DNA from: Trinickia terrae
GTDB lineage: Bacteria > Pseudomonadota > Gammaproteobacteria > Burkholderiales > Burkholderiaceae
Reading direction: 5' to 3'
DNA: 64,000 nt
NCBI RefSeq assembly: GCF_005144415.1
Contig: NZ_SWJE01000018.1
Location: 52,949 to 116,948, forward strand
Under the pieces are notes generated by a model. The model was not told the DNA's origin, did not search any database, and saw only the letters and a program-made list of their open reading frames with translations. Shown here piece after piece: positions 1-7,892 of this stretch (within the stretch, counting starts at the first letter, position 1; every line of letters starts with the position of its first letter). Position numbers and translations under genes: made by a program.

Positions 1-163
1 ATCTCGTCTGCCCGACGCAGGCAGAGCGCGGGATCTCATCGTGCGAATTGGATCCTCGGACCTTCTTCAGAAAACCCGCCTTCAACATGAAGTTGTCGAC
101 ACCCATCTTGCGGTCAACTTCGTGATCGCCGCCGCCTCGACCAGGGCGAAACACACACTGCAT

Positions 164-202
164 TATAATGTGACACACATTTCTTTATGCCTTAATTATA
201 AT
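164..202 (+). promoter_or_regulatory. AT-rich island with two TATAAT hexamers
   Basis: Within otherwise GC-rich DNA, positions 150-215 are AT-rich and contain two perfect TATAAT hexamers at 164-169 and 197-202, upstream of the gene starting at 261. A GTGACA at 170-175 resembles a -35 box but stands 21 bp from the second hexamer, which is too far for a standard sigma-70 promoter. Nothing coding was recognised in the first 260 bases. The promoter role is inferred. Confidence 0.3.
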
Positions 203-260
203 TTGTGCCCTGCCCCCGTTTGCACCGGCGATACGGCGCAGGCTCGTTAAGGACGTCAAC

Positions 261-707
261 ATGTTTGATCTGGGCGAGACGCTTCTGACCCCCGACCGTC
301 GGCCGGTATTGCTGCCTGACGTCTCAGGAAGTCGCGGGCTCATGGTCGTCGGTGTCGGACGGGGCGCTGAACGCGGTTTCCAGATGGTGTATCGCTTCCA
401 CGACGCAGGGACTCAACTCGCGTCAAACGGCGTCAATCTGGTCTTCGTGTACCCGAAAGAATCGGCTCGGCATGTTCTGGATCCCATGTCGGTTGCCTGC
501 GTGCAGTTCCAACGCCACCCGCAGCTCCTGCTTGACGCAGAGGGGCGATTCTTTGGTCGGGTTCAACCAGTCCGATCGCTAACAGCAGCGCACCTGAACG
601 GCGCAATGGCGACTCTCGGTGTCGTCACCATCGACATGCTGGATCGGTCGTGGGAAAACGAGTTTCGAATGTTCTTGTCGATGAGCCAGATAGGCACATC
701 GTATTGA
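261..707 (+). CDS. hypothetical protein, possibly thioredoxin-fold
   Basis: A 148-residue protein starting at an ATG with AAGGACG eight bases upstream, a plausible ribosome binding site. I do not recognise the family with certainty. The middle contains a stretch reading RHPQLLLDAEGRFFGRV, which resembles the strand-turn-strand seen in AhpC/TSA and redoxin domains just before the cis-proline region. There is no CxxC or peroxidatic PxxxTxxC motif, so if it has a thioredoxin fold it is probably not redox active. No signal peptide or membrane segment is visible. It lies just upstream of an HPr-like remnant, and the two may have formed a transcription unit. The function is unknown. Confidence 0.6.
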   Translation: MFDLGETLLTPDRRPVLLPDVSGSRGLMVVGVGRGAERGFQMVYRFHDAGTQLASNGVNLVFVYPKESARHVLDPMSVACVQFQRHPQLLLDAEGRFFGRVQPVRSLTAAHLNGAMATLGVVTIDMLDRSWENEFRMFLSMSQIGTSY

Positions 708-743
708 ATCCCGCAATCTTACAAAGAGGCAACGGCAAAAAAA

Positions 744-1000
744 GTGGCGACTGTGGCACACATTCAAATCGGTCTCGTTGGACTAGGAGCGGAGCGTCTA
801 TTGGCCAACAGGCGCTCGCCGATACAGCGCGATGCTTCCAAAGCGACATCCTGCTGATCGCAAACGGTCGTCGCATCAATGCGAAGGACATGATGGCGAT
901 CGGCGCGCTCCAGATGCGAAGCGGCACGTCCGCTCAGGTACTCGTCACCGGACCGGACGAAGACGTGGCGCTGCATACCATCGTGTCGTTGCTGCATTAG
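744..1000 (+). pseudogene. HPr-like phosphocarrier, apparently frameshifted
   Basis: The C-terminal two thirds, ending at the stop at 998-1000, read FQSDILLIANGRRINAKDMM followed by a GTSAQVLVTGPDEDVAL stretch. This fits HPr from helix 1 to helix 3, including the regulatory-site region. The matching N-terminal strand (VATVAHIQIGLVGLGAERLLA, codons from the GTG at 744) is in a different frame, and the two frames meet near 800-812. Read through, the phosphorylated His of the family's GLHARP motif is replaced by Gly in GLGAER. Both the frame change and the missing His suggest a non-functional or diverged HPr paralogue. The frame containing the C-terminal part could also be read from an ATG at 650, but that N-terminus has no HPr similarity. 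A sequencing indel cannot be excluded. Confidence 0.5.
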
Positions 1001-1102
1001 GTTGGTTCGCATGCCCCCATCGATCATCCTTTCGGTGTGCCGCCAGCTGCGTGATCTCGCTCCACGGCAACATCCGCAATACCATTCATTTCTGGAGAAA
1101 AG

Positions 1103-1324
1103 ATGAGCAATCAAGACACCTCATATGATCGATCGATTTCACCGTCCGCGGTTTGGGCGTTGGAGCGCCTTGCTGCTGTTCGATACGGGCGTGATGCGCC
1201 CGCCCTCGGTTGGTCCGTGTCCCGAGAACTCATCGCTGCGGGATTCGTGACCTTGGCGGCGAACAGCCGTCAGAGTGTTTCGATCACCGAGGCGGGTCGA
1301 GTATTCCTGCGGAGTCGGAAGTAA
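1103..1324 (+). CDS. small hypothetical protein, winged-helix-like
   Basis: A 73-residue protein with a good ribosome binding site (GGAGAAA) directly before the ATG. The pattern of a helix (SAVWALERLAAVRYG), a second helix (SRELIAAGFVTLA) and a turn ending in ITEAGRVFLRS resembles the recognition-helix and wing portion of small winged-helix proteins, which typically end in a 'lT.aGr..l' motif. No other domain is present. It lies about 100 bases after the HPr-like remnant, with no obvious terminator between them. Its role as a DNA-binding protein is a guess from the pattern only. Confidence 0.65.
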   Translation: MSNQDTSYDRSISPSAVWALERLAAVRYGRDAPALGWSVSRELIAAGFVTLAANSRQSVSITEAGRVFLRSRK

Positions 1325-1620
1325 ATCGAGCACGAAGTGCGCCCGGCGCACGCTGCAGTCAGACCCGACACGTTGCCGTTTGCTGACCCGCGACGCCCTG
1401 AAGGTGCTGCAGGATGACGAAACGCCCGCGGCCGAGCCAGCTTACGGCGGCGTTCTTGCACCCCCGCAGACCTCGTATCTGGGTTCACCGCGAATTGCGC
1501 GAATCCCGATATCGATATGAAAAGCGATTCGTTTCGCCACTTGCATTAATCCGTCATATTCCCCGTCTCTCAGGCCACTCAGCGGCCGCTCGCAAGACAC
1601 CTGACGAACGGGGATGGCAA
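1325..1620. other. intergenic, no gene recognised
   Basis: About 300 bases between the small 73-residue gene and the anion transporter. Open frames cross it, but none has a recognisable product. A GGGGAT at 1610-1615 precedes the GTG start at 1621. No terminator, repeat or RNA gene was seen. Confidence 0.5.
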
Positions 1621-3168
1621 GTGTCGGATCAAGCATTGGCAGATCGAACCTCGGCCGAAGCGCCGCGCTACGCGGCGCTTCGGCCGCGGCAAAGCACGGC
1701 GGCCACAGGCCCGCACGCAAGCGCCGCCACGCTGCGCGCACGCCTAGGCTTCGTGGCCGCGTGGCTTGCCTTCGTCGCGATCGCGTGGTGGATGCCCACG
1801 CCGCAGGGCCTGACCGCGCAAGGCAAGGCGACGCTCGCCGTCGTCGCGTGGGTCGCCATCGTGTGGTTCGTCGAAGCGATTCCGGTTGGCGTAAGCGGGA
1901 TCCTCGTGCCGATGCTGCTCGTGCTCTCGCATGCGGCGACGCCGTTTCCGAAGGCCGCGAGCGGCTTTGCCGCGCCGGTCGTGTTCCTCTGCCTCGCCGC
2001 CTTTCTGTTCTCCGCGATCATGCAGGCCTGCCAGCTCGACCGCCGCATCGCGCTGATGCTGCTCGAGCGGCTCAAGGTGCGCACCGCCAACGGCGTGATC
2101 TGGGCGATGTTCGCCGTGAACTTCGTGATGTCGCTGGCCGTGCCCGCCGCGAACGCGCGCGCCGCCACGCTGCTGCCGGTGACGAACGGCATCGCTGGAT
2201 TGTTCGGCGGCACGCCGCGCGAACGCGAGGCGAAGAAGGCCATCGTGATCCAGACGCTCGTCTACGGCGCGATGATCAGCGGCATGTGCATTCTCACGGC
2301 GCACCTGCCGAACATGGTCGTCTCCGGCCTGATCGAGAAGCAGCTCGGCATCCGCCTCTCGTACTTCACGTGGCTCAAGCTGCAATGGCCCTACCTCGGC
2401 ATGTTCGCGCTGACTCAGCTTTGGGTGCAGCACTACTTCAAGTCGCGCGCCGTGCCGATTCCGGGCGGACCTGAAGCGATCGCCGCGATGCGCCGCGAGC
2501 TGCCCGCCGTCGCGCGCCAGGACTGGAGCGTGCTCGCGCTGTTCGCGTTCGCCGCCGCGATGTGGGCGACCGAGCCGCTGCACCATCTGCCCTCGGAGAT
2601 CGTCGCGCTCATCACCCTCGCCCTGTTGTTCGCGCCCGGCGTGCTGCGTTTCGGCTGGCGCGAGATCCAGGAGCGCACGATGTGGGGCACGCTGTTCCTG
2701 CTCGCGGGCGCGCTGTCGCTGTCGGCGGCGATCAGCGAATCGGGGCTCGCGCAGTGGGCCGCCGGTCACATCTACGGCGCCGCGCGCGGCCACGTCTGGT
2801 GGCTCGCGATCGCGATCGTCATGCTCGGCACGCATGTGATCAGGCTCGGGATGCTGTCGAACGTCGCGGCCGTCACGATGATCGCGCCGATCGCCCTCGC
2901 GCTTGCGCCGCGTCTCGGGCTGCACCCCGTCGCGTTCACCATGCTCGTGAGCGACACCGACAGCTTCGCCTACGTGCTGCCCACGCAGATCACCGCAGGC
3001 GTCATCGCGTACGGCAGCGGCGCGTTCTCGACGGCGGATTACGCGAAAGTCGGCGTGGTGTCGGTGCTGATCGCCGTCGCCTACGGGATCTGCGTGATGG
3101 CGCCGTGGTATGCGCACCTCGGCCTTCCCGTCTGGAACCCCGCCGCGCCCTGGCCGTTCGCGCATTGA
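1621..3168 (+). CDS. DASS/SLC13-family anion transporter
   Basis: A 515-residue polytopic membrane protein of the divalent anion:Na+ symporter (DASS, SLC13) type, expected to import di- or tricarboxylates, sulfate or sulfonates. About 12 hydrophobic segments are visible, beginning with GFVAAWLAFVAIAW near residue 45. The family signatures present are the VAIVWFVEAIPVGV segment, the first SNT-like region around NARAATLLPVTNG and a C-terminal DTDSFAYVLPT region. The frame stays open upstream to 1414. The GTG at 1621 is preferred because it follows a GGGGAT and puts about 40 residues before the first membrane segment, a usual length. A strong hairpin covers codons 11-22. The next gene starts 49 bases after the stop on the same strand, so the two are probably co-transcribed. 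The substrate is unknown. Confidence 0.85.
   Translation: MSDQALADRTSAEAPRYAALRPRQSTAATGPHASAATLRARLGFVAAWLAFVAIAWWMPTPQGLTAQGKATLAVVAWVAIVWFVEAIPVGVSGILVPMLLVLSHAATPFPKAASGFAAPVVFLCLAAFLFSAIMQACQLDRRIALMLLERLKVRTANGVIWAMFAVNFVMSLAVPAANARAATLLPVTNGIAGLFGGTPREREAKKAIVIQTLVYGAMISGMCILTAHLPNMVVSGLIEKQLGIRLSYFTWLKLQWPYLGMFALTQLWVQHYFKSRAVPIPGGPEAIAAMRRELPAVARQDWSVLALFAFAAAMWATEPLHHLPSEIVALITLALLFAPGVLRFGWREIQERTMWGTLFLLAGALSLSAAISESGLAQWAAGHIYGAARGHVWWLAIAIVMLGTHVIRLGMLSNVAAVTMIAPIALALAPRLGLHPVAFTMLVSDTDSFAYVLPTQITAGVIAYGSGAFSTADYAKVGVVSVLIAVAYGICVMAPWYAHLGLPVWNPAAPWPFAH
1652..1686. repeat. 16-bp perfect inverted repeat inside transporter 5' end
   Basis: CGGCCGAAGCGCCGCG at 1652-1667 is followed by a three-base loop and its exact complement at 1671-1686. 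The hairpin lies about 30 bases inside the transporter reading frame and has no T-tract, so it is not a rho-independent terminator. It could hinder translation or be a folded mRNA element. Function is inferred only. Confidence 0.7.
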
Positions 3169-3217
3169 GCCGCGGCGCGTACGACATGCAGATCACCGCC
3201 TGGTACCAACGCACACC

Positions 3218-5623
3218 ATGAGCGAAAAAACCGACCACAGCATCGACAAGAAGGCCGCCGCGCTGCGCAGCCGACTTGGGCCTCACGTCGCCCCGCAAGG
3301 CCTCTACGAGCGGCATAAGCAACTGCCGTTCGCCGGCCGCGTGAGTTGCAACGTCGAGCGCCTGGAAGCGGGAAGCTGGAGCGAGATCATCCTCGACTAC
3401 GAGGTCGGCGCATCGGGCGTCGCGGATGGCGCCTGGCTCAAGGCCACCTTCAAGTTCTACTCCGACTGGGCCCTTTTTCAAACGAGCGATCCGGGCGCCG
3501 CGAACTACCTCAGCGCCGAGTATCACGCCGCGCCGCTCGCGCCGGGGCAGAGCCCGGCCACCGTGCAGGCGCTCAACGTGCGCTTCGACCAGAAGGGACA
3601 CGAGCGGCCGTTCCAGAAAGCGGTGATCGTCGACGTCGTCGACGGCTACCTGAATGCGGGCGACCATATCGTGATCCGGCTCGGCGACCGCAGGCGCGGC
3701 CCGGGCACGCGCGTGCAGACCTTCGTCGAAGACCAGTTCCGCTTCCGCTTCTACGTGGACCCGCTCGGCACGTCGCGCTTCGTCGCCGTGCCGGGCGACA
3801 TCGTCATCGACATCCACGCGGGACCGCCCGCGCAAGTGCTGCTCAACGGTCCGCGCTTCGTGCAGCCGGGCGAGCGCGCGCCGTTCCGGCTGTCGTTGCA
3901 GGACCGCTGGGGCAATGCGTGCCGCGATGTCGGCGGCAGCGCCCGCGTGATCGCATACGACGTGCGCGGCGAAGCGGTCTATCGCCGCGAGCTCGCGCTG
4001 CCGGACGAAGGCTGGGCGACGTGCGCGCTCGACGACCTGCCCACGTCGTTCGGCGCGCTGCGCATCGTCGCCGACGTGCCGAGCCTCCGCGGCGTGCGCG
4101 CGGCCGAGGAACGGCTCACGATCGATGCGGCGCTGCCGGCGCCGCGCGCGCTCTACGCGGACTTGCACGTGCATGCGCACGACACGGTCGGCACCAACAG
4201 CCCCGCCTACAACGCGGCCTACGCGCGCGACATCGGCGGCATCGACGTGCTCGGCTACACGGCGAACGACTTCCAGATCACCGACGCGAACTGGCAGCTC
4301 GGCGTCGAAACGGTCGAGCGCTTCAACGAGCCGGGCCGCTTCGTGGTCTACCCGGTGCAGGAATGGTGCGGCAGCTCCACGGCGGGCGGCGACCACAACG
4401 TCGTCTTCCTCGGCGACGAGCGCCCCGGCTTCCCGTACAACGCGCGCGGCGAGCACAACCGCACGCTGGTCTGGAACGAGGACATGAAGGGCAGCGCGGT
4501 CGAGCTCGGCCGCTGGCCTGTCGAAGAGCTCTGGGATGCCTATGTCGACGACGCCGGGCATCATCTCGTGATGCCGCACGTCGGCGGCCGCCGCTACATT
4601 CCGGACTGGCATCACCCCGAGCTCGAACGTCTCGTCGAAATTGCGTCGACGTGGGGGCATTTCGGCTGGCTCTACCAGGACGTGATCGCGCGCGGCTACA
4701 AGCTCGGCGTCGCGGCGAGCGGCGACGAGCATCGCGGACGGCCCGGCGGCGGCATGCCCGGCGTCCAGGTGTTCGGCGTGCACGGCGGGCTGACCGGCGT
4801 GCTCGCGCCGACGCTCGATCGCCGCAGCGTCGGCGCTGCGCTGCGCGCGCGCCGGACTTGGGCGACGACGGGCGAGCACAGCGCCCTCCTCGTGCGCTGC
4901 GGCGAGCACTGGCAGGGCGACGCGTTCGAGCATCGCGGGCCGGCGACGCTCGACTACCGGCTGCTCGGCCGCGCCGGCTGGGAGCACGTGGCCGCGTACG
5001 ACCACACCGGGCTGATCTGGGAGCGCAATCTGCATGCGGAGCTCGGCTACGCCGAGCGGCTGATCCGGGTGCGCTGGGGCGGCGCGCGGATTCGCGACCG
5101 CTATCGGTGGGCGGCGTGGCAAGGACGCATCCGGATCGTCAACGGCACGATTCATAACTTCGGTGCGGCGGGGTTCGAGCACATCGAGGAGGCAGCCTGG
5201 CGCACGGGCGCGACCGATATCGAATTCCGCAGCGACACCTACGGCGACGCCGACAGCATCGAAATCGACGTGAGCAACCTGGCGGCGGCGACCATCGTGA
5301 TCGAGGGGACGATCGACAGCTTCGTGAAGGTCGGGGATCCGCTCCAAGGGAATCCGTTCGTGCATGCGCCTACGTTCCGTTGGGAGATCAGTGGCGCGGA
5401 GCTGCTTGCGCGTGGCGCGGCGACGCACGATCTGGGCGGGACGGGGCTCTTCGTGGCCGTCGAGCGGCTGACCGACAAGCCGTTGCCGGCGGATCTTTCC
5501 GGCAGCGTGGAGATCGAGCCGCAGAATGCGCCGTTTGGCTTCAGGCCCGTCTATTTCTTCGGTCGGCAACGGGATGACAGCAAGGTGTGGGCGTCGGCGC
5601 AGTTTATTGAGTTTGGGGGGTAG
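3218..5623 (+). CDS. DUF3604/PHP-like putative metal-dependent hydrolase
   Basis: An 801-residue cytoplasmic protein with no signal peptide. The first ~300 residues look like beta-rich domains. From about residue 313 a PHP-type metal-binding motif appears: D315, H317 and H319 in YADLHVHAH, followed by GGDHNVVFLG and by SGDEHRG near residue 507, which supplies further candidate metal ligands. This arrangement matches the DUF3604 family, which belongs to the PHP/amidohydrolase-like hydrolases and is mostly uncharacterised. The ATG at 3218 is chosen because it lies just beyond the transporter stop; an ATG at 3110 would overlap the transporter by about 60 bases. The tight pairing with an anion transporter suggests that the two genes take up and process the same substrate. 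Confidence 0.8.
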   Translation: MSEKTDHSIDKKAAALRSRLGPHVAPQGLYERHKQLPFAGRVSCNVERLEAGSWSEIILDYEVGASGVADGAWLKATFKFYSDWALFQTSDPGAANYLSAEYHAAPLAPGQSPATVQALNVRFDQKGHERPFQKAVIVDVVDGYLNAGDHIVIRLGDRRRGPGTRVQTFVEDQFRFRFYVDPLGTSRFVAVPGDIVIDIHAGPPAQVLLNGPRFVQPGERAPFRLSLQDRWGNACRDVGGSARVIAYDVRGEAVYRRELALPDEGWATCALDDLPTSFGALRIVADVPSLRGVRAAEERLTIDAALPAPRALYADLHVHAHDTVGTNSPAYNAAYARDIGGIDVLGYTANDFQITDANWQLGVETVERFNEPGRFVVYPVQEWCGSSTAGGDHNVVFLGDERPGFPYNARGEHNRTLVWNEDMKGSAVELGRWPVEELWDAYVDDAGHHLVMPHVGGRRYIPDWHHPELERLVEIASTWGHFGWLYQDVIARGYKLGVAASGDEHRGRPGGGMPGVQVFGVHGGLTGVLAPTLDRRSVGAALRARRTWATTGEHSALLVRCGEHWQGDAFEHRGPATLDYRLLGRAGWEHVAAYDHTGLIWERNLHAELGYAERLIRVRWGGARIRDRYRWAAWQGRIRIVNGTIHNFGAAGFEHIEEAAWRTGATDIEFRSDTYGDADSIEIDVSNLAAATIVIEGTIDSFVKVGDPLQGNPFVHAPTFRWEISGAELLARGAATHDLGGTGLFVAVERLTDKPLPADLSGSVEIEPQNAPFGFRPVYFFGRQRDDSKVWASAQFIEFGG

Positions 5624-5709
5624 ACGGGGCAAGCGCGTCGTTGATCGGGGCGTGTCCGGAAGCGGATCCCCAGGCGCTGTCGGGACCATCGAACCAACAT
5701 TGCCAGAGA

Positions 5710-6165
5710 CTAACGATAGTGCCGACCAGCAATTCCCCAGAAAGTAAAACCCGCGATGCCGCCTGAGATTCCTAAAAACGGAACTAGTGGTGATTCTCCG
5801 TCGCCCCATGGGTTTAACCACACTATATAGATCACGGCCGTAAGCAGTCCGATGCCAACTCCTATGGCGACATAGAATATAAAAATATTAATTTTTATAA
5901 ATCGCACAAAAAATGACAAAATTGCACAGGGAATAGCACAAGTCAGAACCGCAATTGCCCACGATGCAAAAAACGTCAATCCTGACATAAAAACCAGGTC
6001 GGCGGCTTTCTGCCAGAAAGTAAAATTCGTTGAACTCTCAAAGGTTGTGACTCGACTCATTGTCTCAATAGCAACGAACGTAAGCGTTGCTACTGTAACG
6101 CTCGCGAAGTAGCCAGCAATCACGCGCTCTGTTGAGGGCATCAGCAGTGCCTTATCTGGTTGCAT
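5710..6165 (-). CDS. small hypothetical membrane protein, AT-rich
   Basis: A 151-residue protein with four likely membrane segments (near residues 15-35, 55-80, 85-110 and 120-145), ending GFTFWGIAGRHYR. GGGAAGAG lies just upstream of the ATG. The base composition is much lower in GC than the neighbours and the codon choice includes many A/T-ending codons, which suggests recent acquisition. I do not recognise the family. It converges on the DUF3604-like gene, and the next gene on the same strand ends about 150 bases upstream, so it probably has its own promoter in the AT-rich DNA at 6180-6320. Confidence 0.7.
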   Translation of the reverse strand: MQPDKALLMPSTERVIAGYFASVTVATLTFVAIETMSRVTTFESSTNFTFWQKAADLVFMSGLTFFASWAIAVLTCAIPCAILSFFVRFIKINIFIFYVAIGVGIGLLTAVIYIVWLNPWGDGESPLVPFLGISGGIAGFTFWGIAGRHYR

Positions 6166-6321
6166 TTGCTCTTCCCGTTCGATGGCGGCATCTTACTATT
6201 TTTCGAAGATAATCTTGAATAATTTAAATTGTATGGGATATGAAAACCATGATCGCAATAACTCATGAAGTTGGCTCCGCATTCTGCGTTCAACCAAGCG
6301 TAGAAAAGTTGGCCGCATCCA

Positions 6322-7719
6322 TCACCTCCCAGCCCAAACAACATCACTATCCACCGCATAAAGCCGACACCCGCGATGCCCATTCGCGCACGCAGCAAGC
6401 GCATCGTTGATCGGGTCCAGTCCGGACGCCGCTCCCCAAGCGCCATCGGGCGCGACCGCAAACGCGCGCGGCCTGTGTGCCGTCAAGAATTTGCCATAGG
6501 CCTGCCGCCCTGGCGCGCCCAAATAGGGAACCGCGGCAACATCCGACAACGCAGCAAACTTCGTCACCGGCGGCTCGGATTCCAGCCGCGGCCAGACGAC
6601 GGCATTGTCCACAGCGTAGAGCTGGCAATACTTCGTGATCTTCCAGCAATTCTTCATCGCCGCAGCGGCGGGATCGAAACCTCCCGACGCCCACGTTCCG
6701 TTGGTCAAGCCGATGGCCATCGCACGAGGCAGCGGCGCAGCAAGAAACCCTCGATACAGCTTCTCGCGTTGCGCGTCGCTCAGATAAGGCACTGCGCTGA
6801 GATCGTTGATATCGGCATAAGCATTCGAAGCAGGCGCACGCGCGGGCAGATATTCCGGGTTCACTTCTTCGCTTGGCATGTCGATGCTGGCAAGAAAGGC
6901 ATCCGCCTTTTTCACCCAAAGCGGCAAGCCTGCACCGGATGCAGTCATCGCATGCGCATCCTTCTGGAACGCACCATAGTCGACGAGCTCGGCATGCGCC
7001 CCCGCAGCCGTGTATTGCCGAAACATCGCCTGCCAAGTGGACGTGGCGAATATCTGATCGTTCTCGCCGAAGAACCATATCGAGCGCAGACGCGTACGCG
7101 CACCGAACTGCCCCGCTCCGCTGATCAGGCCAGCATCGGAACTGGCGCAATCCGATTCCTTCACGCCGCCCGCAAAACTCATGAGCCCTTTGACGTCGGG
7201 CGGATTCAGCGCGCCGAACGCCAGCGTGTTCCAGCCACCCATGCTCTTTCCCGCGACGACGATATGCGCGGCATCGATGCCTGGCTGCCGCTTCAGGTAG
7301 TCGAGCACCTTGCGAATGTCTTGCGCCGCGTCGAGACCGATACCCATGATGTCGCATCCATGCGGACGCAGGTAGCCTTCGGACCCGGCATAGCCTCGCA
7401 TCATCGGCATGGCGACCGCGTAGCCGCGCGACAGAAAGTAGTAAGGGATGAACTCGTCGGCAACTCTCGGTGCATTCGCTGGATCGTGCGATGAGCCGTG
7501 GTTGACGAGCGCCAGCGGAAACGGGCCGCCGCGCGAAGGCATATAAAGCGTGACCTTCAGGCGCACGAGCGGCGAGGAATCGACGGGCACGGTCAAGAGC
7601 CGCTCGTTAAGCGGCGCTGGGGGCGGATCGGACGGATCGCAGACGGCAGGCCGCGCGAGCAACAACAGCGACAGTGCAATCAGCATCGGCGCGACAACGT
7701 TGAAGAATCCTCGCGACAT
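6322..7719 (-). CDS. secreted alpha/beta hydrolase with duplicated C-terminal module
   Basis: A 465-residue exported protein. An N-terminal signal peptide (hydrophobic run MLIALSLLLLARPAVC) is followed by an alpha/beta-hydrolase domain of the dienelactone-hydrolase/peptidase-S9 type: LVNHGSSHDPAN at the oxyanion-hole strand, the nucleophile elbow GKSMGG near residue 159, and WFFGENDQIF with the acid. The His is probably in the KDAHAM segment. From about residue 300 two related ~75-residue units follow, each with a ...VPYL...Y..FL...PRA.A... pattern and ending C-x-LYAVDxxVVW, with a Cys pair that could form a disulfide. The ATG at 7719 is chosen for the signal peptide. It is divergent from the cupin gene at 7893. 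Substrate unknown. Confidence 0.8.
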   Translation of the reverse strand: MSRGFFNVVAPMLIALSLLLLARPAVCDPSDPPPAPLNERLLTVPVDSSPLVRLKVTLYMPSRGGPFPLALVNHGSSHDPANAPRVADEFIPYYFLSRGYAVAMPMMRGYAGSEGYLRPHGCDIMGIGLDAAQDIRKVLDYLKRQPGIDAAHIVVAGKSMGGWNTLAFGALNPPDVKGLMSFAGGVKESDCASSDAGLISGAGQFGARTRLRSIWFFGENDQIFATSTWQAMFRQYTAAGAHAELVDYGAFQKDAHAMTASGAGLPLWVKKADAFLASIDMPSEEVNPEYLPARAPASNAYADINDLSAVPYLSDAQREKLYRGFLAAPLPRAMAIGLTNGTWASGGFDPAAAAMKNCWKITKYCQLYAVDNAVVWPRLESEPPVTKFAALSDVAAVPYLGAPGRQAYGKFLTAHRPRAFAVAPDGAWGAASGLDPINDALAACANGHRGCRLYAVDSDVVWAGR

Positions 7720-7892
7720 GTCGTTTTTCTTGAAGAATCGGCGCAGTTCCGCGCAGCTATTTCGAGGGATGGGGAAATCGGAATTATGTCGATGAGCCGC
7801 CCGCCTGCCAACTCTGACAGTCCACGCATCCCAGTCCGTATTTATATAGTGGAGGGCCCCACAACAATTCGCGTTACGCGAAGGAGACATCC
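7720..7892. promoter_or_regulatory. divergent intergenic region with promoter-like boxes
   Basis: This 173-base region separates the hydrolase gene (minus strand) from the cupin gene (plus strand) and must hold both promoters. On the plus strand CTGACA at 7813-7818 and TATTTA at 7838-7843 are separated by 19 bases, a weak sigma-70 candidate. AAGGAG at 7880-7885 is a strong ribosome binding site for the ATG at 7893. Confidence 0.35.

Noticed and set aside
41..250. A 69-codon open frame at the start of the window
   Set aside because: No ribosome binding site, no recognisable protein pattern, and it covers an AT-rich promoter-like stretch.
3002..5821. A 939-codon open frame antisense to the DUF3604-like gene
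   Set aside because: It is rich in Arg, Ala, Val and His without domain signatures, as expected for the complementary strand of a GC-rich gene; the plus strand has clear PHP motifs.
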